This document shows, in pieces, positions 37,993 through 46,936 of a DNA stretch of 64,000 nucleotides (position 1 is the stretch's first letter; each line of letters opens with the position of its first letter). Both the position numbers and the translations under genes were made by a program. The notes below the pieces were generated by a model. The model had not been told where the DNA came from. It worked only from the letters and a program-made list of their open reading frames with translations, and searched no databases. Source of the DNA: Frankiales bacterium (lineage in GTDB: Bacteria; Actinomycetota; Actinomycetes; JAFAQI01); assembly GCA_025980465.1 (NCBI GenBank), contig JAICXJ010000005.1, positions 57,136-121,135 of the forward strand, written 5' to 3'.

Positions 37993-39671
37993 GGATTCGC
38001 CGGCACGCCGGCGCAGGGGTTCGGCATGGTCTTCTGCTTCGGCACCCGGTGCATCACGACCCGGGTCAGCCGCGGGTAGTTGGCGACCGTGGTCGACGGG
38101 CACGGGAAGAAGGCCTGCGTCGCGCATGCCACTTGCGCGCCCAGCACCCCGGTCGACGCAGGGTCGGGATAACCGAGCGGGTTGTTGCAGTTGCCCTGAA
38201 GCGCTGCCATGTCCAGCGGCCAGGTCGTCACCGAGCCCGACAAAGACTTGTTGCCGCCAACGCAGTCCGCGGGCGCCCCCGGTGACTCCGCCGGAGGGAT
38301 GGACAAATCGGCGATGTCGCCGTTGGTCTGGTTCCGGTAGAAGCCGTTGTCCTTGAAGGTGTTGCCGAAGATCCGGTTGCCCCAATCGTCGAACAGGCAC
38401 GGGACTGTCTGGCCGCCGAGATCGGCCGGCAGCAACCCTGCGAGAACACCACCGTGGCAGTTGGAGATATTCGTCGAGGCCTCGTGTCCGCTGTCGGGGA
38501 ACAGCGTCGGAAGCACGCCCCACGCGCCGTTGTGAATGAAACGGTTGTTCGCAATCGTGTCGTTGCGGCCGCCGGCGATCACGATGCCGGTTCCGACCGG
38601 GCCGATGGCCGCATCGCCGACCGCGGGCACGTTCGGGTCGTTGTTGTCCTTGACCAGGTTGTTACGGAAGATCCAGCAGGAGTTGCTTCCCTTGAATCCG
38701 GTCTTGCCCGTCGGGCAGGCGCCGTTCTGGGGCGACGGTGCATCCGCGCTGTTCTGACTGTTGGTGACGAAGCCGGTCTTGTTTCGATCGAATTCCGAGT
38801 TCTCGACGATGAGCTGACCCCCAGAGTTGGTACCGGAGTACCCGAGTGCGTTGAACTCTGAATGGGCGTGGTCGATCAACGCTCGACAGTTGGGGCACGC
38901 GCCGATGTAGTAGCCGGAGTCAGAGAAGTTGCTCGCGTAGGTGAAGCTCATCGAGCCGGGTCCGCGCGAGTTGCTGACGAACAGGCCGTACTGCGCGGCA
39001 GTGTCGGCGTGCTTCTTGCTGAAGTAGGTCGACGTGGCAGTGAGGTAGTTGCCCCACCAACTACCCAGGCCGATCTTGCCGCCGTCGTCGCCGCCGTTCC
39101 ACCAGATCTCGTTGCCGGAGTCGGCGCTGCCGGACAGGAAGTTACAGACGGTGAAGTTCTCGAAGTAGTCGCCACTGGTCCGCAACGCGTCAATGCCGTT
39201 TCGACCGCGATGCTGGCCCGAGCTGTCCTTCGGTCCGAAGTCCTGGTTCTTGGTGCGGGCCGAGCACGCCGGCGATCCGCGCCGCGTGCCGTCGATGATC
39301 ACCCGGTTGCGGTTCATTCCGCGGATGTGGACCCGGGGGACAGTGATGTTCATCGCGGCGGGATAAGTGGCGGTGCGCTGGCTGCGCGCGTAGTCCATCC
39401 GCGGGTGCCAGTCACCAGGCCCGATGAGCAGCCAATCACCCGGCCGCAGCCGCTTGATCGCCGCGGCGAGGGAAGGCTCGTTGCCGGGGATGCCGTGCCA
39501 GCTACCGACCCGCAGCACTCGGGGCGGGTGGTGGGCGCGGGCGGCGTCAGCGACCGCCGAACCGCCCAAATCGGTCCGCGCCATTCGGGTGATTCCGTGA
39601 GCAGCGATCGGCGTCGTGGCGATGATGACCACGACACCCAGCGCAGCGAGCAAACGGGCGCGAACCGACAC
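37971..39671 (-). CDS. Secreted right-handed parallel beta-helix protein
   Basis: About 566 residues from the GTG at 39671, with GGAG six bases upstream. A signal segment (LLAALGVVVIIATT) is followed by Asn/Gly-rich coils typical of pectate-lyase/NosD-type beta-helices (NSEFDRNKTGFVTNS, NDTIANNRFIHNGAWG, NRIFGNTFKDNG). Such proteins bind or cleave polysaccharide, but no catalytic set was identified. Its 3' end overlaps the secreted hydrolase gene by 22 bases. Confidence 0.85.
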   Translation of the reverse strand: MSVRARLLAALGVVVIIATTPIAAHGITRMARTDLGGSAVADAARAHHPPRVLRVGSWHGIPGNEPSLAAAIKRLRPGDWLLIGPGDWHPRMDYARSQRTATYPAAMNITVPRVHIRGMNRNRVIIDGTRRGSPACSARTKNQDFGPKDSSGQHRGRNGIDALRTSGDYFENFTVCNFLSGSADSGNEIWWNGGDDGGKIGLGSWWGNYLTATSTYFSKKHADTAAQYGLFVSNSRGPGSMSFTYASNFSDSGYYIGACPNCRALIDHAHSEFNALGYSGTNSGGQLIVENSEFDRNKTGFVTNSQNSADAPSPQNGACPTGKTGFKGSNSCWIFRNNLVKDNNDPNVPAVGDAAIGPVGTGIVIAGGRNDTIANNRFIHNGAWGVLPTLFPDSGHEASTNISNCHGGVLAGLLPADLGGQTVPCLFDDWGNRIFGNTFKDNGFYRNQTNGDIADLSIPPAESPGAPADCVGGNKSLSGSVTTWPLDMAALQGNCNNPLGYPDPASTGVLGAQVACATQAFFPCPSTTVANYPRLTRVVMHRVPKQKTMPNPCAGVPANPWCRHTT

Positions 39672-39875
39672 GAATTCTCCGCCTCTCACGTTCCACCATG
39701 CACAGCACCCCGACCCATCACGATCGTGCCGTACCGCTTCGGGGTAGCGCCAGGCACCTTGCCGCTTCCTATGAATTTCGAAATTTGGTGAATCCATTCC
39801 GGCCGGTTGGTCGATGACATCAATGCGCACGACCGTCGCCGGTGATGTACGGCGGGATACCACAGGAGGCACGAC

Positions 39876-40907
39876 ATGCAAGCAATGCATTCGCGACGCG
39901 GACAGAGCATCATCGCGCTAGCCGCGGTCGCGGGTGCCGGTGCGGCGATTGCGCTGTCCGCCGCGCCGGCGGCGGCGTCTTCCTCGGCGCCGCGCCTCGC
40001 CTCGGCACACCACCACTCTTCCGGCCGCCACCGCCACGCGAGCCGGGTCCACATCGTCGGCCTCGTGGCAGCCCATCACCGCCACTCGTTGACGGTGTTC
40101 GCGCGAACCGCAACGGCCGGCGCGACGACTCAGCACAACCAGCGTCTCCACATCAGCTTCGCCCGCAATGTGCACGCGCGCACCCACGTTCCGGTGGGCG
40201 ACATGGTCACGATCAATGCGCTCGCCAAGGTGCACGGCCACAGCCTCGTGATCGTGCGCCACAACAGCGAATCGGTTTCCTCGTCGGAGGCGACTCTGCT
40301 GTTCGGCACTGTCACCGCCATTAACGGCACCGAGCTGATGGTCTCCGAGCACGCCCGCGACAACGGCGACAACGAGGACGGAAACGACAGCCAGGACGGC
40401 AACAACCAGGGTGACGGCGACCGGCACTCGATCGCGGTGGACGACTCGGAAGCGACGATCATCGTCGACAATGGCGCGAATCCCCTCGCCGTCGGCGACA
40501 CCGTCGCGATTCTGGGTGAGGTCACCGACAACACCGTCGTGGCAGAGGCAATCTTCGGCTTCTCAACCCGGCCGGCGTTCCTGCGTGGCGAGGTCGTCAG
40601 CGTCAACGGCAACTCGGTCACCGTCGCCACCGGCGAGGACGGCATGAACCGCGACAGCCTGGCGCGGGACCGCGGCCCTGGTGACGACGGCAACACCACC
40701 TCGACCTTCGACCTGTCGGACGTGGCTCTCGCGCTGAACGGGAGCAGCGCCCGCCCAAGCGACCTGGTGCCGGGCGACAAGATCATCCTGCTCGGCCCGG
40801 CCAACCCGGAGACCGGGCAGGTCGTTGCGGAGGTGGCGTTCGCGTTCAACGGCCACGACAACCACCCAGCCGACGACAATCAAGGCGAGGACAGCCAGGG
40901 CGACTAG
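39876..40907 (+). CDS. Secreted His/Asp-rich protein with DUF5666-like repeats
   Basis: A 343-residue protein with a signal peptide (about 12-35, ending AAAS). A His-rich segment (HHHSSGRHRHASRVH, HHRH) follows, then three or more beta-rich units (VHIVGLVAAH, LLFGTVTAINGTELMV, FLRGEVVSVNGNSVTVATG) of DUF5666 type, and an acidic Asn/Asp-rich linker and C-terminus. The His and acidic tracts suggest metal binding, which is inference. It is divergent from the beta-helix gene. Confidence 0.75.
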   Translation: MQAMHSRRGQSIIALAAVAGAGAAIALSAAPAAASSSAPRLASAHHHSSGRHRHASRVHIVGLVAAHHRHSLTVFARTATAGATTQHNQRLHISFARNVHARTHVPVGDMVTINALAKVHGHSLVIVRHNSESVSSSEATLLFGTVTAINGTELMVSEHARDNGDNEDGNDSQDGNNQGDGDRHSIAVDDSEATIIVDNGANPLAVGDTVAILGEVTDNTVVAEAIFGFSTRPAFLRGEVVSVNGNSVTVATGEDGMNRDSLARDRGPGDDGNTTSTFDLSDVALALNGSSARPSDLVPGDKIILLGPANPETGQVVAEVAFAFNGHDNHPADDNQGEDSQGD

Positions 40908-40922
40908 CGGGTTCGCGCCACC

Positions 40923-42212
40923 TCAGCGAGCTGGCGCCGGTGTCCATTCGATGTGCAGGCTCGACAGTCCGCGAAGCACCCACGTCGGCTCGTAGCGGAA
41001 GCGTCGCGAGCCCGGCGGCCCGTGGTGCTCGTCGGAGAGCCGGATGTCGTGCATCCGGGCGAGAATCCGCTCGATCGCGACCTTGCCCTCGGCCCGCGCC
41101 AGCGGTCCGCCCGGGCACGAGTGGTTGCCGCGACCGAATGCGATGTGGGTCCGGATGCCGGCGCGATCGATGTCGAACTGCGATGGGTGGTCGAACTGTC
41201 GCGGGTCCCGGTTGGCGGCGCCGTTCAGCATCATCACCGGCGTACCGGCCTTCACTTCCACGCTGCCGATGGTCGTCGTACGACGGGCTAACCGGAAGTC
41301 GGCCTTGACCGGGCTCTCGACGCGCAGCGTCTCCTCGATGAACTCCGGAATACGCTCCGTGTGGGCGCGTAGCTCGTCCTGCACGGCGGGGTTCTCGGCG
41401 AGGTACTTCAACGCAGCGGCGAGCATCCGCGCGCTCGTCTCCTGCCCGGCGGCGAACAGGAACGTCGCCGTTCTCACCACAGCAGTCACGTCGGGCAGCG
41501 ACCCATCGGGATAAGTCGCCTGGGCGAGCTCGGTCAGTACGTCGCCGCGCGGATTGGCGCGTCGGTCCTCGATGTAGTTCGCGAACCACCGGTCCGCCCA
41601 CCCCAGCAGGTTCAGGTCGTCCGCCTCGCTGTACTGGTCGGTCTCGCCCACGGCGCCCGGGGCGGTCGACAAACCGAAGCCCTCCCGGAAGGCGTTGTGG
41701 TCCTCCTCGGGCACGCCGAGCAGGTCCGCGACGACCAGCATCGCGTAGGGCTGGGTGAACGCGCGGATGAACTCGCATGCGCCGTCCGCCACGAACTCGT
41801 CGAGCTGCTTGTCGGCGAGCCGCCAGATGAACTCCTCGTTCTCCTTCAGCCGCTTCGGGGTGATCAGGCGCATCAACAGCGCCCGCTCCCGCGTGTGGTC
41901 GGGTGGGTCCATCGTGACCATGTGCTCGTGCATCGGGAGCTGTCCGCGGTACTTGTCGACCAGCTCGCCGACGTCGTCGCCCTCGAGTGGCACCGGGAAT
42001 TGTGCGAATGGCCCGACCACGGAGTTGCACGAGGAGAATGTCTCGGCGTCGCGGTAGACCTCACAGATCTCCTCGTAGCCGCTCACCGCCACCACGCCGA
42101 GATGTTCGAGCGGCAGTACCGGGCATTCGGCCCGAAGCTGGTCGAAGTACGGGTAGGGATCCTCGACGAGGGCCTCGTCGCTGAAGAAGTCGATCGTCTT
42201 CCAGTCGCTCAA
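40923..42212 (-). CDS. Cytochrome P450 (bacterial class I type)
   Basis: A 429-residue P450. Heme motif FGRGNHSCPGG (Cys366), ExxR in FIEETLRVESP, I-helix FLFAAGQETSARM (lacking the usual acid-Thr pair in that exact form). The TTG start at 42212 is set by AAGGGG six bases upstream. It borders the catabolic cluster and is divergent from the DapB-like gene. A long open frame on its own strand in another frame is only a shadow. Confidence 0.93.
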   Translation of the reverse strand: MSDWKTIDFFSDEALVEDPYPYFDQLRAECPVLPLEHLGVVAVSGYEEICEVYRDAETFSSCNSVVGPFAQFPVPLEGDDVGELVDKYRGQLPMHEHMVTMDPPDHTRERALLMRLITPKRLKENEEFIWRLADKQLDEFVADGACEFIRAFTQPYAMLVVADLLGVPEEDHNAFREGFGLSTAPGAVGETDQYSEADDLNLLGWADRWFANYIEDRRANPRGDVLTELAQATYPDGSLPDVTAVVRTATFLFAAGQETSARMLAAALKYLAENPAVQDELRAHTERIPEFIEETLRVESPVKADFRLARRTTTIGSVEVKAGTPVMMLNGAANRDPRQFDHPSQFDIDRAGIRTHIAFGRGNHSCPGGPLARAEGKVAIERILARMHDIRLSDEHHGPPGSRRFRYEPTWVLRGLSSLHIEWTPAPAR

Positions 42213-42315
42213 CTTGATCCCCTTCCGAGGGCCGCCCCGCCGCGAGCTGGTGGCTGCCAGAGTTGCGCCGCGTCCCAGTGAGGTGCTTGTGTGCTGTGCA
42301 AGTGCTTAGCATGCC

Positions 42316-43410
42316 ATGTCTTCGACCGAGATGGGACGACCAATGCGGACTTCGCAGGACCGGCCGCTTCGAGTGGTGCAGTGGACCACCGGCAACGTGG
42401 CTCGTCAGGCCGTGCAGGCGGTCGTCGAGCGCGCCGACCTCGAGCTAGTCGGCGGGTACGCCTTCAGTGCTTCGAAAGTCGGCTGCGACATCGGCGAGTT
42501 GGCCGGGCTCGGCCGCGATCTCGGCGTCACGGCGACGGATGACATCGAGGCGCTGGTCGCACTCAATCCCGACTGCGTCCTCTACATGCCGTTGCATCCC
42601 GACGTCGAGCTGCTGGAGCGGCTACTTCGGGCCGGCATCAACGTGCTGACCACCGCGTCGTTCCTGACCGGCCGCGCGTACGGCGAGGATGCCCGCACCC
42701 GCCTCGACGCCGCCGCCCGGGCCGGCGACGCCAGCCTGTTCGGCAGCGGAGTCAACCCCGGCTTCGCCGACTACCTCACCGTGGTCGCATCGAGCGTGTG
42801 CCGCGAGGTGAACTACGTCCGGATTCTCGAGTCCTTCGACATCGGCACCTGGGCCGCGGACGCCAACCAGGACGAGCTGGGCTGGGGGCGGCCGGCTGGC
42901 GATCCGGGTCACGCCGAGGACATCGTGAAGGCGACGGCACCGTTCGGCGACGCCGTCGAGGCGGTTGCCGAACTGCTTCACGCCGAGCTGGATGCCATCC
43001 GCTGTGAGGTGGAGTTCGCGCACGCAACGAGCGACCTCGAGGTGCCCGGCCGCGACGTCAAACAGGGAAGCGTTGCAGGCATCGATGCGAAATGGTTCGG
43101 CTCGTGCCACGGCACCGACGTGATCGAGGTCAACGTCCGATGGACGATCACACCACACCTCGACCCGGCGTGGGAGATCGCGATGGCGTATCAGATCGAG
43201 GTGCGCGGCCATCCGCAGGTCAACGTCCGCGCCGAAGTCCTGCCGCAGGACTTCACCTCGCTGACACTCGAGGAGATGCTTGCGATCGGTTCGGTCATCA
43301 CGGCGATGCCGGTGGTCAACGCGATCCCGGCGGTGGTCGCCGCGCGGCCGGGAATCGTCACCTACGCGGATCTCCCCACCCAGGCCTCGCGACTGGTGGT
43401 CAAGTCGTAG
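42316..43410 (+). CDS. DapB-like NAD(P)-dependent dehydrogenase/reductase
   Basis: A 364-residue protein with a Rossmann start LRVVQWTTGNVARQAVQAVVE and the pattern of the dihydrodipicolinate-reductase-like N-terminal superfamily (2,4-diaminopentanoate dehydrogenase relatives). GSGVNPGFADYLTVVA and the long C-terminal alpha/beta domain are typical of actinobacterial members found near catabolic P450s. The substrate is not known. Later ATGs at 42331 and 42343 are possible starts. Confidence 0.85.
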   Translation: MSSTEMGRPMRTSQDRPLRVVQWTTGNVARQAVQAVVERADLELVGGYAFSASKVGCDIGELAGLGRDLGVTATDDIEALVALNPDCVLYMPLHPDVELLERLLRAGINVLTTASFLTGRAYGEDARTRLDAAARAGDASLFGSGVNPGFADYLTVVASSVCREVNYVRILESFDIGTWAADANQDELGWGRPAGDPGHAEDIVKATAPFGDAVEAVAELLHAELDAIRCEVEFAHATSDLEVPGRDVKQGSVAGIDAKWFGSCHGTDVIEVNVRWTITPHLDPAWEIAMAYQIEVRGHPQVNVRAEVLPQDFTSLTLEEMLAIGSVITAMPVVNAIPAVVAARPGIVTYADLPTQASRLVVKS

Positions 43411-43413
43411 CGG

Positions 43414-43812
43414 CTAGCTGATGAAGGTCGCCGCGCGATGGTGGAAACGCCAGATGCCATGGTCGTTGTGCAGGCGGTCCTGATAGCGACCGACGAGCAG
43501 CACTGACCAGCCGGACTCGCCGCCGAGCAGGAACACCACGTCGCTGACCGCGGTCGCCTCCGACTCGCTCCAGTCACTCACCAGTGTGTTCAGCACGAGA
43601 TGTCGTTGCGGCACCCGCGGCTTGACCGCGTCGTACGCCGCCCGGAGTGCGTCGTGGCCCTGATGCGCACCGAGCCCCGGGATGTCGCAACTGCCGCCGG
43701 CGCAGAAGGTCGCCACGACGTCCGCGGTGCGGCCGTCGTCGAGGGCCTGCGTGTACGCCGCGAGGGCAGCGCGCACGCCCTCGGCGACGTCGGCGTACCT
43801 GGTCTCGCTCAT
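43414..43812 (-). CDS. SnoaL-like/NTF2-fold protein
   Basis: A 132-residue protein with the cone-shaped NTF2 fold pattern: ALAAYTQALDDGRTADVVATFCAGGSCDIPG at the start, VLNTLVSDW and GRYQDRLHNDHGIWRFHHRAATFI at the end. In Rieske clusters such proteins resemble either SnoaL hydrolases or small dioxygenase beta-like subunits. It starts 15 bases after the Rieske gene and is on the same strand, so the two may form a complex or act in sequence. Confidence 0.83.
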   Translation of the reverse strand: MSETRYADVAEGVRAALAAYTQALDDGRTADVVATFCAGGSCDIPGLGAHQGHDALRAAYDAVKPRVPQRHLVLNTLVSDWSESEATAVSDVVFLLGGESGWSVLLVGRYQDRLHNDHGIWRFHHRAATFIS

Positions 43813-43827
43813 GACGCTCCGGTCTGC

Positions 43828-45195
43828 TCAGAAGCCGAGATCGACGATCGGCATCTCCAGCGGATTGACGTTCACCGAGCGCAACGCAGGCAGCAGCCGC
43901 TCGTACGGTAGGCCGGCCAAGAACCCGTCCACCACCCGCTCGAAGTTCGACAGGCCGCCTTCGGCGCGCTCGGACAGCCGCATGTACTCGAAGCCCTTCG
44001 CGTGAAGCCCTCGCTGTTGCCGGGGCAGGTTCGAGAAGTCCTGCGCCGGAATTGGTGGCCAGCGGGGGTCGTCGCACTCCCAGACCTCCGGTGTGGGTAG
44101 CGGCACCGGCTCCGAGTCGGACGCGAACCTGGTCAGTGACCAGAGCTCCATCAACGTCTCCTCCGGACCCAACGGCCGAAACCGATAGGACGAGGCGCTC
44201 GAGTACATCGGCAGGACGAAGAAGTGCGGGAAGCAGTGCCCCATCGGCTCGTTGAGGCCGTCTCGCTCGAGCGCGTTGAGGTCGGGCACGTCGTGCCCGG
44301 CCGACTCGTGCCACTCGACGACGGCATCGTTGAGTGCGCGGTTCCACATCGGGATCGCGGCCACCGGATCCACCGGTAGCTCCATCGTTCGCAGCCCCTC
44401 CGCGGTGCCGACGTCGGAGGCATGCACCATGCCCGCCATCCCGTCGCTCATCGCATGCAGATACTGCAGCTCTGAATCGATCCAGGCCTGCGGGTCGAAC
44501 GGCTTCCCGTCCCGCGGCGGGATCCGGCCCGGGATGCGGAGCTGCGGGTGCGTCTCGAGCACGTGGTACTGCTCCATGAACGCTTCCATCGCGAGCTTCC
44601 AGTTGACCGGCAGCCGGCAGGCGTACCACCACTCGGCCCGCATCGACTCCAGCTTCCAGGCGTCGAACACGGTGGCAAACGGTTCGATGCATTGACGGAG
44701 AGGCGGGGCCTCGAGGTCCAGATTGATCCACGCGCACCCGCCCCACGCCTCACTGCGCACCGACGCCAGGTTGATGTCGTCGGGATCGAGGTTGTGCTCG
44801 GCGAACGAGCGCGACTGGGTGACGGCGGTGTTCGCCCCATCGACTCCGTAGCACCAGCCGTGGAACGGGCAGGTGAACCCTGACGACTTCAGCGAGCCGC
44901 GGCCTTCGACGATCTGCACGCCACGATGGCGGCAGGCGTTCTGGAACGCCCGCACTCCGCCGTCACCGGTGCGGAGAACGATGACGGACTGGTCGAGGAA
45001 CTCGTAGGTGATGAAGTCGTTCGGCTCCGGGATCTGTTCGAGCCGGCACGCCATCTGCCAGACCCGCGGCCAGAGTTGCTCGGTTTCGAGCCGGTAGAAC
45101 TCAGCGTCGTAGTAGCGCTCCTTGCGCGCCCGATCCGGATGCTCCATTGCGAACGGCACCGACAGCGTTGGCCGCTTCGGCGCCTCGCTCGTCAC
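43828..45195 (-). CDS. Rieske non-heme iron aromatic-ring-hydroxylating oxygenase, alpha subunit
   Basis: About 455 residues from the GTG at 45195. The Rieske cluster ligands are CRHRG and CPFHGW (about residues 82-106). The mononuclear iron site is in MEQYHVLETHP. A C-terminal acidic ligand is probable. It inserts oxygen into aromatic rings or oxidises C-H bonds, with electrons from a reductase/ferredoxin not encoded nearby. A -10-like TATACG ends eight bases before the GTG, suggesting a leaderless transcript; the operator at 45209-45225 overlaps this promoter. Confidence 0.92.
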   Translation of the reverse strand: MTSEAPKRPTLSVPFAMEHPDRARKERYYDAEFYRLETEQLWPRVWQMACRLEQIPEPNDFITYEFLDQSVIVLRTGDGGVRAFQNACRHRGVQIVEGRGSLKSSGFTCPFHGWCYGVDGANTAVTQSRSFAEHNLDPDDINLASVRSEAWGGCAWINLDLEAPPLRQCIEPFATVFDAWKLESMRAEWWYACRLPVNWKLAMEAFMEQYHVLETHPQLRIPGRIPPRDGKPFDPQAWIDSELQYLHAMSDGMAGMVHASDVGTAEGLRTMELPVDPVAAIPMWNRALNDAVVEWHESAGHDVPDLNALERDGLNEPMGHCFPHFFVLPMYSSASSYRFRPLGPEETLMELWSLTRFASDSEPVPLPTPEVWECDDPRWPPIPAQDFSNLPRQQRGLHAKGFEYMRLSERAEGGLSNFERVVDGFLAGLPYERLLPALRSVNVNPLEMPIVDLGF

Positions 45196-45203
45196 GACGT
45201 GAA

Positions 45204-45227
45204 CGTATACCAACCGGTCGGTACAAT
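45204..45227. promoter_or_regulatory. Divergent leaderless promoters with shared 17-bp operator
   Basis: TGTACCGACCGGTTGGT (minus strand, 45225-45209) contains the near-palindrome ACCGACCGGTTGGT. It is flanked by back-to-back -10 boxes: TACAAT (45222-45227) eight bases before the ATG of the flavin monooxygenase, and TATACG (45209-45204, minus) eight bases before the GTG of the Rieske gene. Binding would cover both. An identical 17-mer is at 49512-49528. Confidence 0.8.
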
Positions 45228-45235
45228 TCGCTGCA

Positions 45236-46864
45236 ATGCCAACCACTCCCCCGCGCTACGACGTGCTGGTCGTCGGCGCCGGCATCACCGGTATCTACCA
45301 GCTGTACCGCGCCCGCGAGGCCGGCTTCGGTGCGTACCTCGTGGAATCGGGTGAGGGTGTCGGCGGCACCTGGTTCTGGAATCGGTACCCGGGCGCGCGC
45401 TTCGATTCCGAGAGCTATACCTACGGCTACCTGTTCTCGAAGGAACTGTTCGACGAGTGGGAGTGGCGGGAGCACTTCGCCGAGCAGCCGGACATCGAGC
45501 GCTACCTCAACCACGTAGTCGACCGCTTCAAGTTGCGCGACGACATTCGCTGCGGCGCCGAGGTCACGGCTGCGAGCTACGACGACGCCGTCGGGTCGTG
45601 GCAGGTGACGGTGAACGATTCCGAGACGATCCACGCGCGCTTCCTGGTCAGTGCGACGGGCGTGTTGTCGGTGCCGTTCGTTCCCGACGTACCAGGCCGT
45701 GACGAGTTCGCGGGCCAGCAGGTGCACACCGCACGGTGGCCCGCGACGCCGGTGGACTTTGCGGGCAAACGGGTGGCGATCATCGGGACCGGGTCGAGCG
45801 GAGTCCAGCTCGTACCGATCGTCGCGGAGCAGGCGGCGGCGCTCACTGTCTACCAGCGCACCGCCAACTGGTGCACACCGCTGAACAACGCACCGATCAC
45901 CGCCGACGAGCAGCAACGGCTCCGCTGCGATTTCGACACGATCGTCGAAACCCTCAACACCTCGCCGAGCGGATTCCTGCATCCGCTGCACGACCGCGCG
46001 GCGTTCGACGACTCGGCCGAGGACCGCCAGCGGTTCTACGAGCGGATGTGGCAGGTCCCGGGTTTCGGCAAGCTGATCAGCCACTACACCGACCTGACGT
46101 TCAACGTCGAAGCGAACGCGGAGTGGTGCGAGTTCGTCGCCAGGAAGATCCGCAGCATCGTTCGCGATCCCGACACTGCCGCGAGGCTCATCCCCCGTGA
46201 CCATCGGTTCGGCGAGAAGCGGCCGCCGTTCGTGACCGGCTACTTCGAGGCGTTCAACCGGCCGAACGTGCGCCTGGTCGACCTCCTCGAGTCCCCGATC
46301 GTCCGGCTGACCTCGACCGGCATTGAGACCGCCGACGGCGTGGCTGAGCTCGACCTCGTCATCTGGGCGACCGGTTTCGACTTCGGCACCGGTGCGCTGT
46401 CCCGGATGGACATTCGCGGTCGAGACGGGCTCGCGCTCAACGACCATTGGTCCGACGGTCCGAGGACCTACCTCGGCGTCCAGACCGCCGGCTTCCCGAA
46501 CTTCTTCTTCCCCGGCGGCCCCCACGCGGCGGCGGGCAACAACCCGCGCTACAACGGCGATCAGGTCGACTTCGTGACCGACCTGCTGGTCTACGCGCGC
46601 GACCAGGGCTACGGCGTCGTCGAGATCGACCCCGGCGCCGAGGCAACCTGGACCAACATGATCGACCGTGCCGCTCGCAAGGCTCCGTCGTTCGGGGAGT
46701 GCAGCTACTACTTCGGGACGAACATCCCCGGAAAGCCGCGCAAGTACCTGCTCAACTCCGCCGGCCGGCCCAAGCTGCTATCGATGATCGCCGAGATCAA
46801 GGCCAACGACTTCGCGCCGTTTCAGTTCGCCAGGGTCGCGGACCACGGCTTCGCCGCCCGCTGA
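45236..46864 (+). CDS. Baeyer-Villiger-type flavin monooxygenase
   Basis: A 542-residue class B flavoprotein monooxygenase. FAD motif GAGITGIYQLYRAREAG, the GGTWFWNRYPGARFDSES segment, the NADPH motif GTGSSGVQLVPIVA, and the Baeyer-Villiger fingerprint FAGQQVHTARW. It converts ketones to esters or lactones using NADPH and oxygen. There is no ribosome site before the ATG, which fits a leaderless start from the TACAAT box. A hairpin follows its stop codon. Confidence 0.94.
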   Translation: MPTTPPRYDVLVVGAGITGIYQLYRAREAGFGAYLVESGEGVGGTWFWNRYPGARFDSESYTYGYLFSKELFDEWEWREHFAEQPDIERYLNHVVDRFKLRDDIRCGAEVTAASYDDAVGSWQVTVNDSETIHARFLVSATGVLSVPFVPDVPGRDEFAGQQVHTARWPATPVDFAGKRVAIIGTGSSGVQLVPIVAEQAAALTVYQRTANWCTPLNNAPITADEQQRLRCDFDTIVETLNTSPSGFLHPLHDRAAFDDSAEDRQRFYERMWQVPGFGKLISHYTDLTFNVEANAEWCEFVARKIRSIVRDPDTAARLIPRDHRFGEKRPPFVTGYFEAFNRPNVRLVDLLESPIVRLTSTGIETADGVAELDLVIWATGFDFGTGALSRMDIRGRDGLALNDHWSDGPRTYLGVQTAGFPNFFFPGGPHAAAGNNPRYNGDQVDFVTDLLVYARDQGYGVVEIDPGAEATWTNMIDRAARKAPSFGECSYYFGTNIPGKPRKYLLNSAGRPKLLSMIAEIKANDFAPFQFARVADHGFAAR

Positions 46865-46868
46865 CGGG

Positions 46869-46894
46869 CACCCGGGCAGGTCAGGCCCCGGGTG
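46869..46894 (+). terminator. Hairpin after the flavin monooxygenase gene
   Basis: CACCCGGG and CCCGGGTG form a perfect 8-bp stem with a 10-base loop, five bases after the stop codon. No U-run follows. It separates the monooxygenase from the phosphoesterase gene on the same strand. Confidence 0.5.
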
Positions 46895-46936
46895 ATGGCG
46901 AAGAATGTCGGCCGAGGACACCTCTAGGGGGCCGAC

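Noticed and set aside
39801-39812. CCGGTTGGTC near the DUF5666-like gene, similar to the operator
   Set aside because: Only about 10 bases match, with no palindrome or -10 box in register.
40846-42030. Long frame on the minus strand within the second P450
   Set aside because: It overlaps the P450 in another frame, is Arg/Gly/Ala-rich and shows no motif, while the P450 frame has heme and ExxR motifs.
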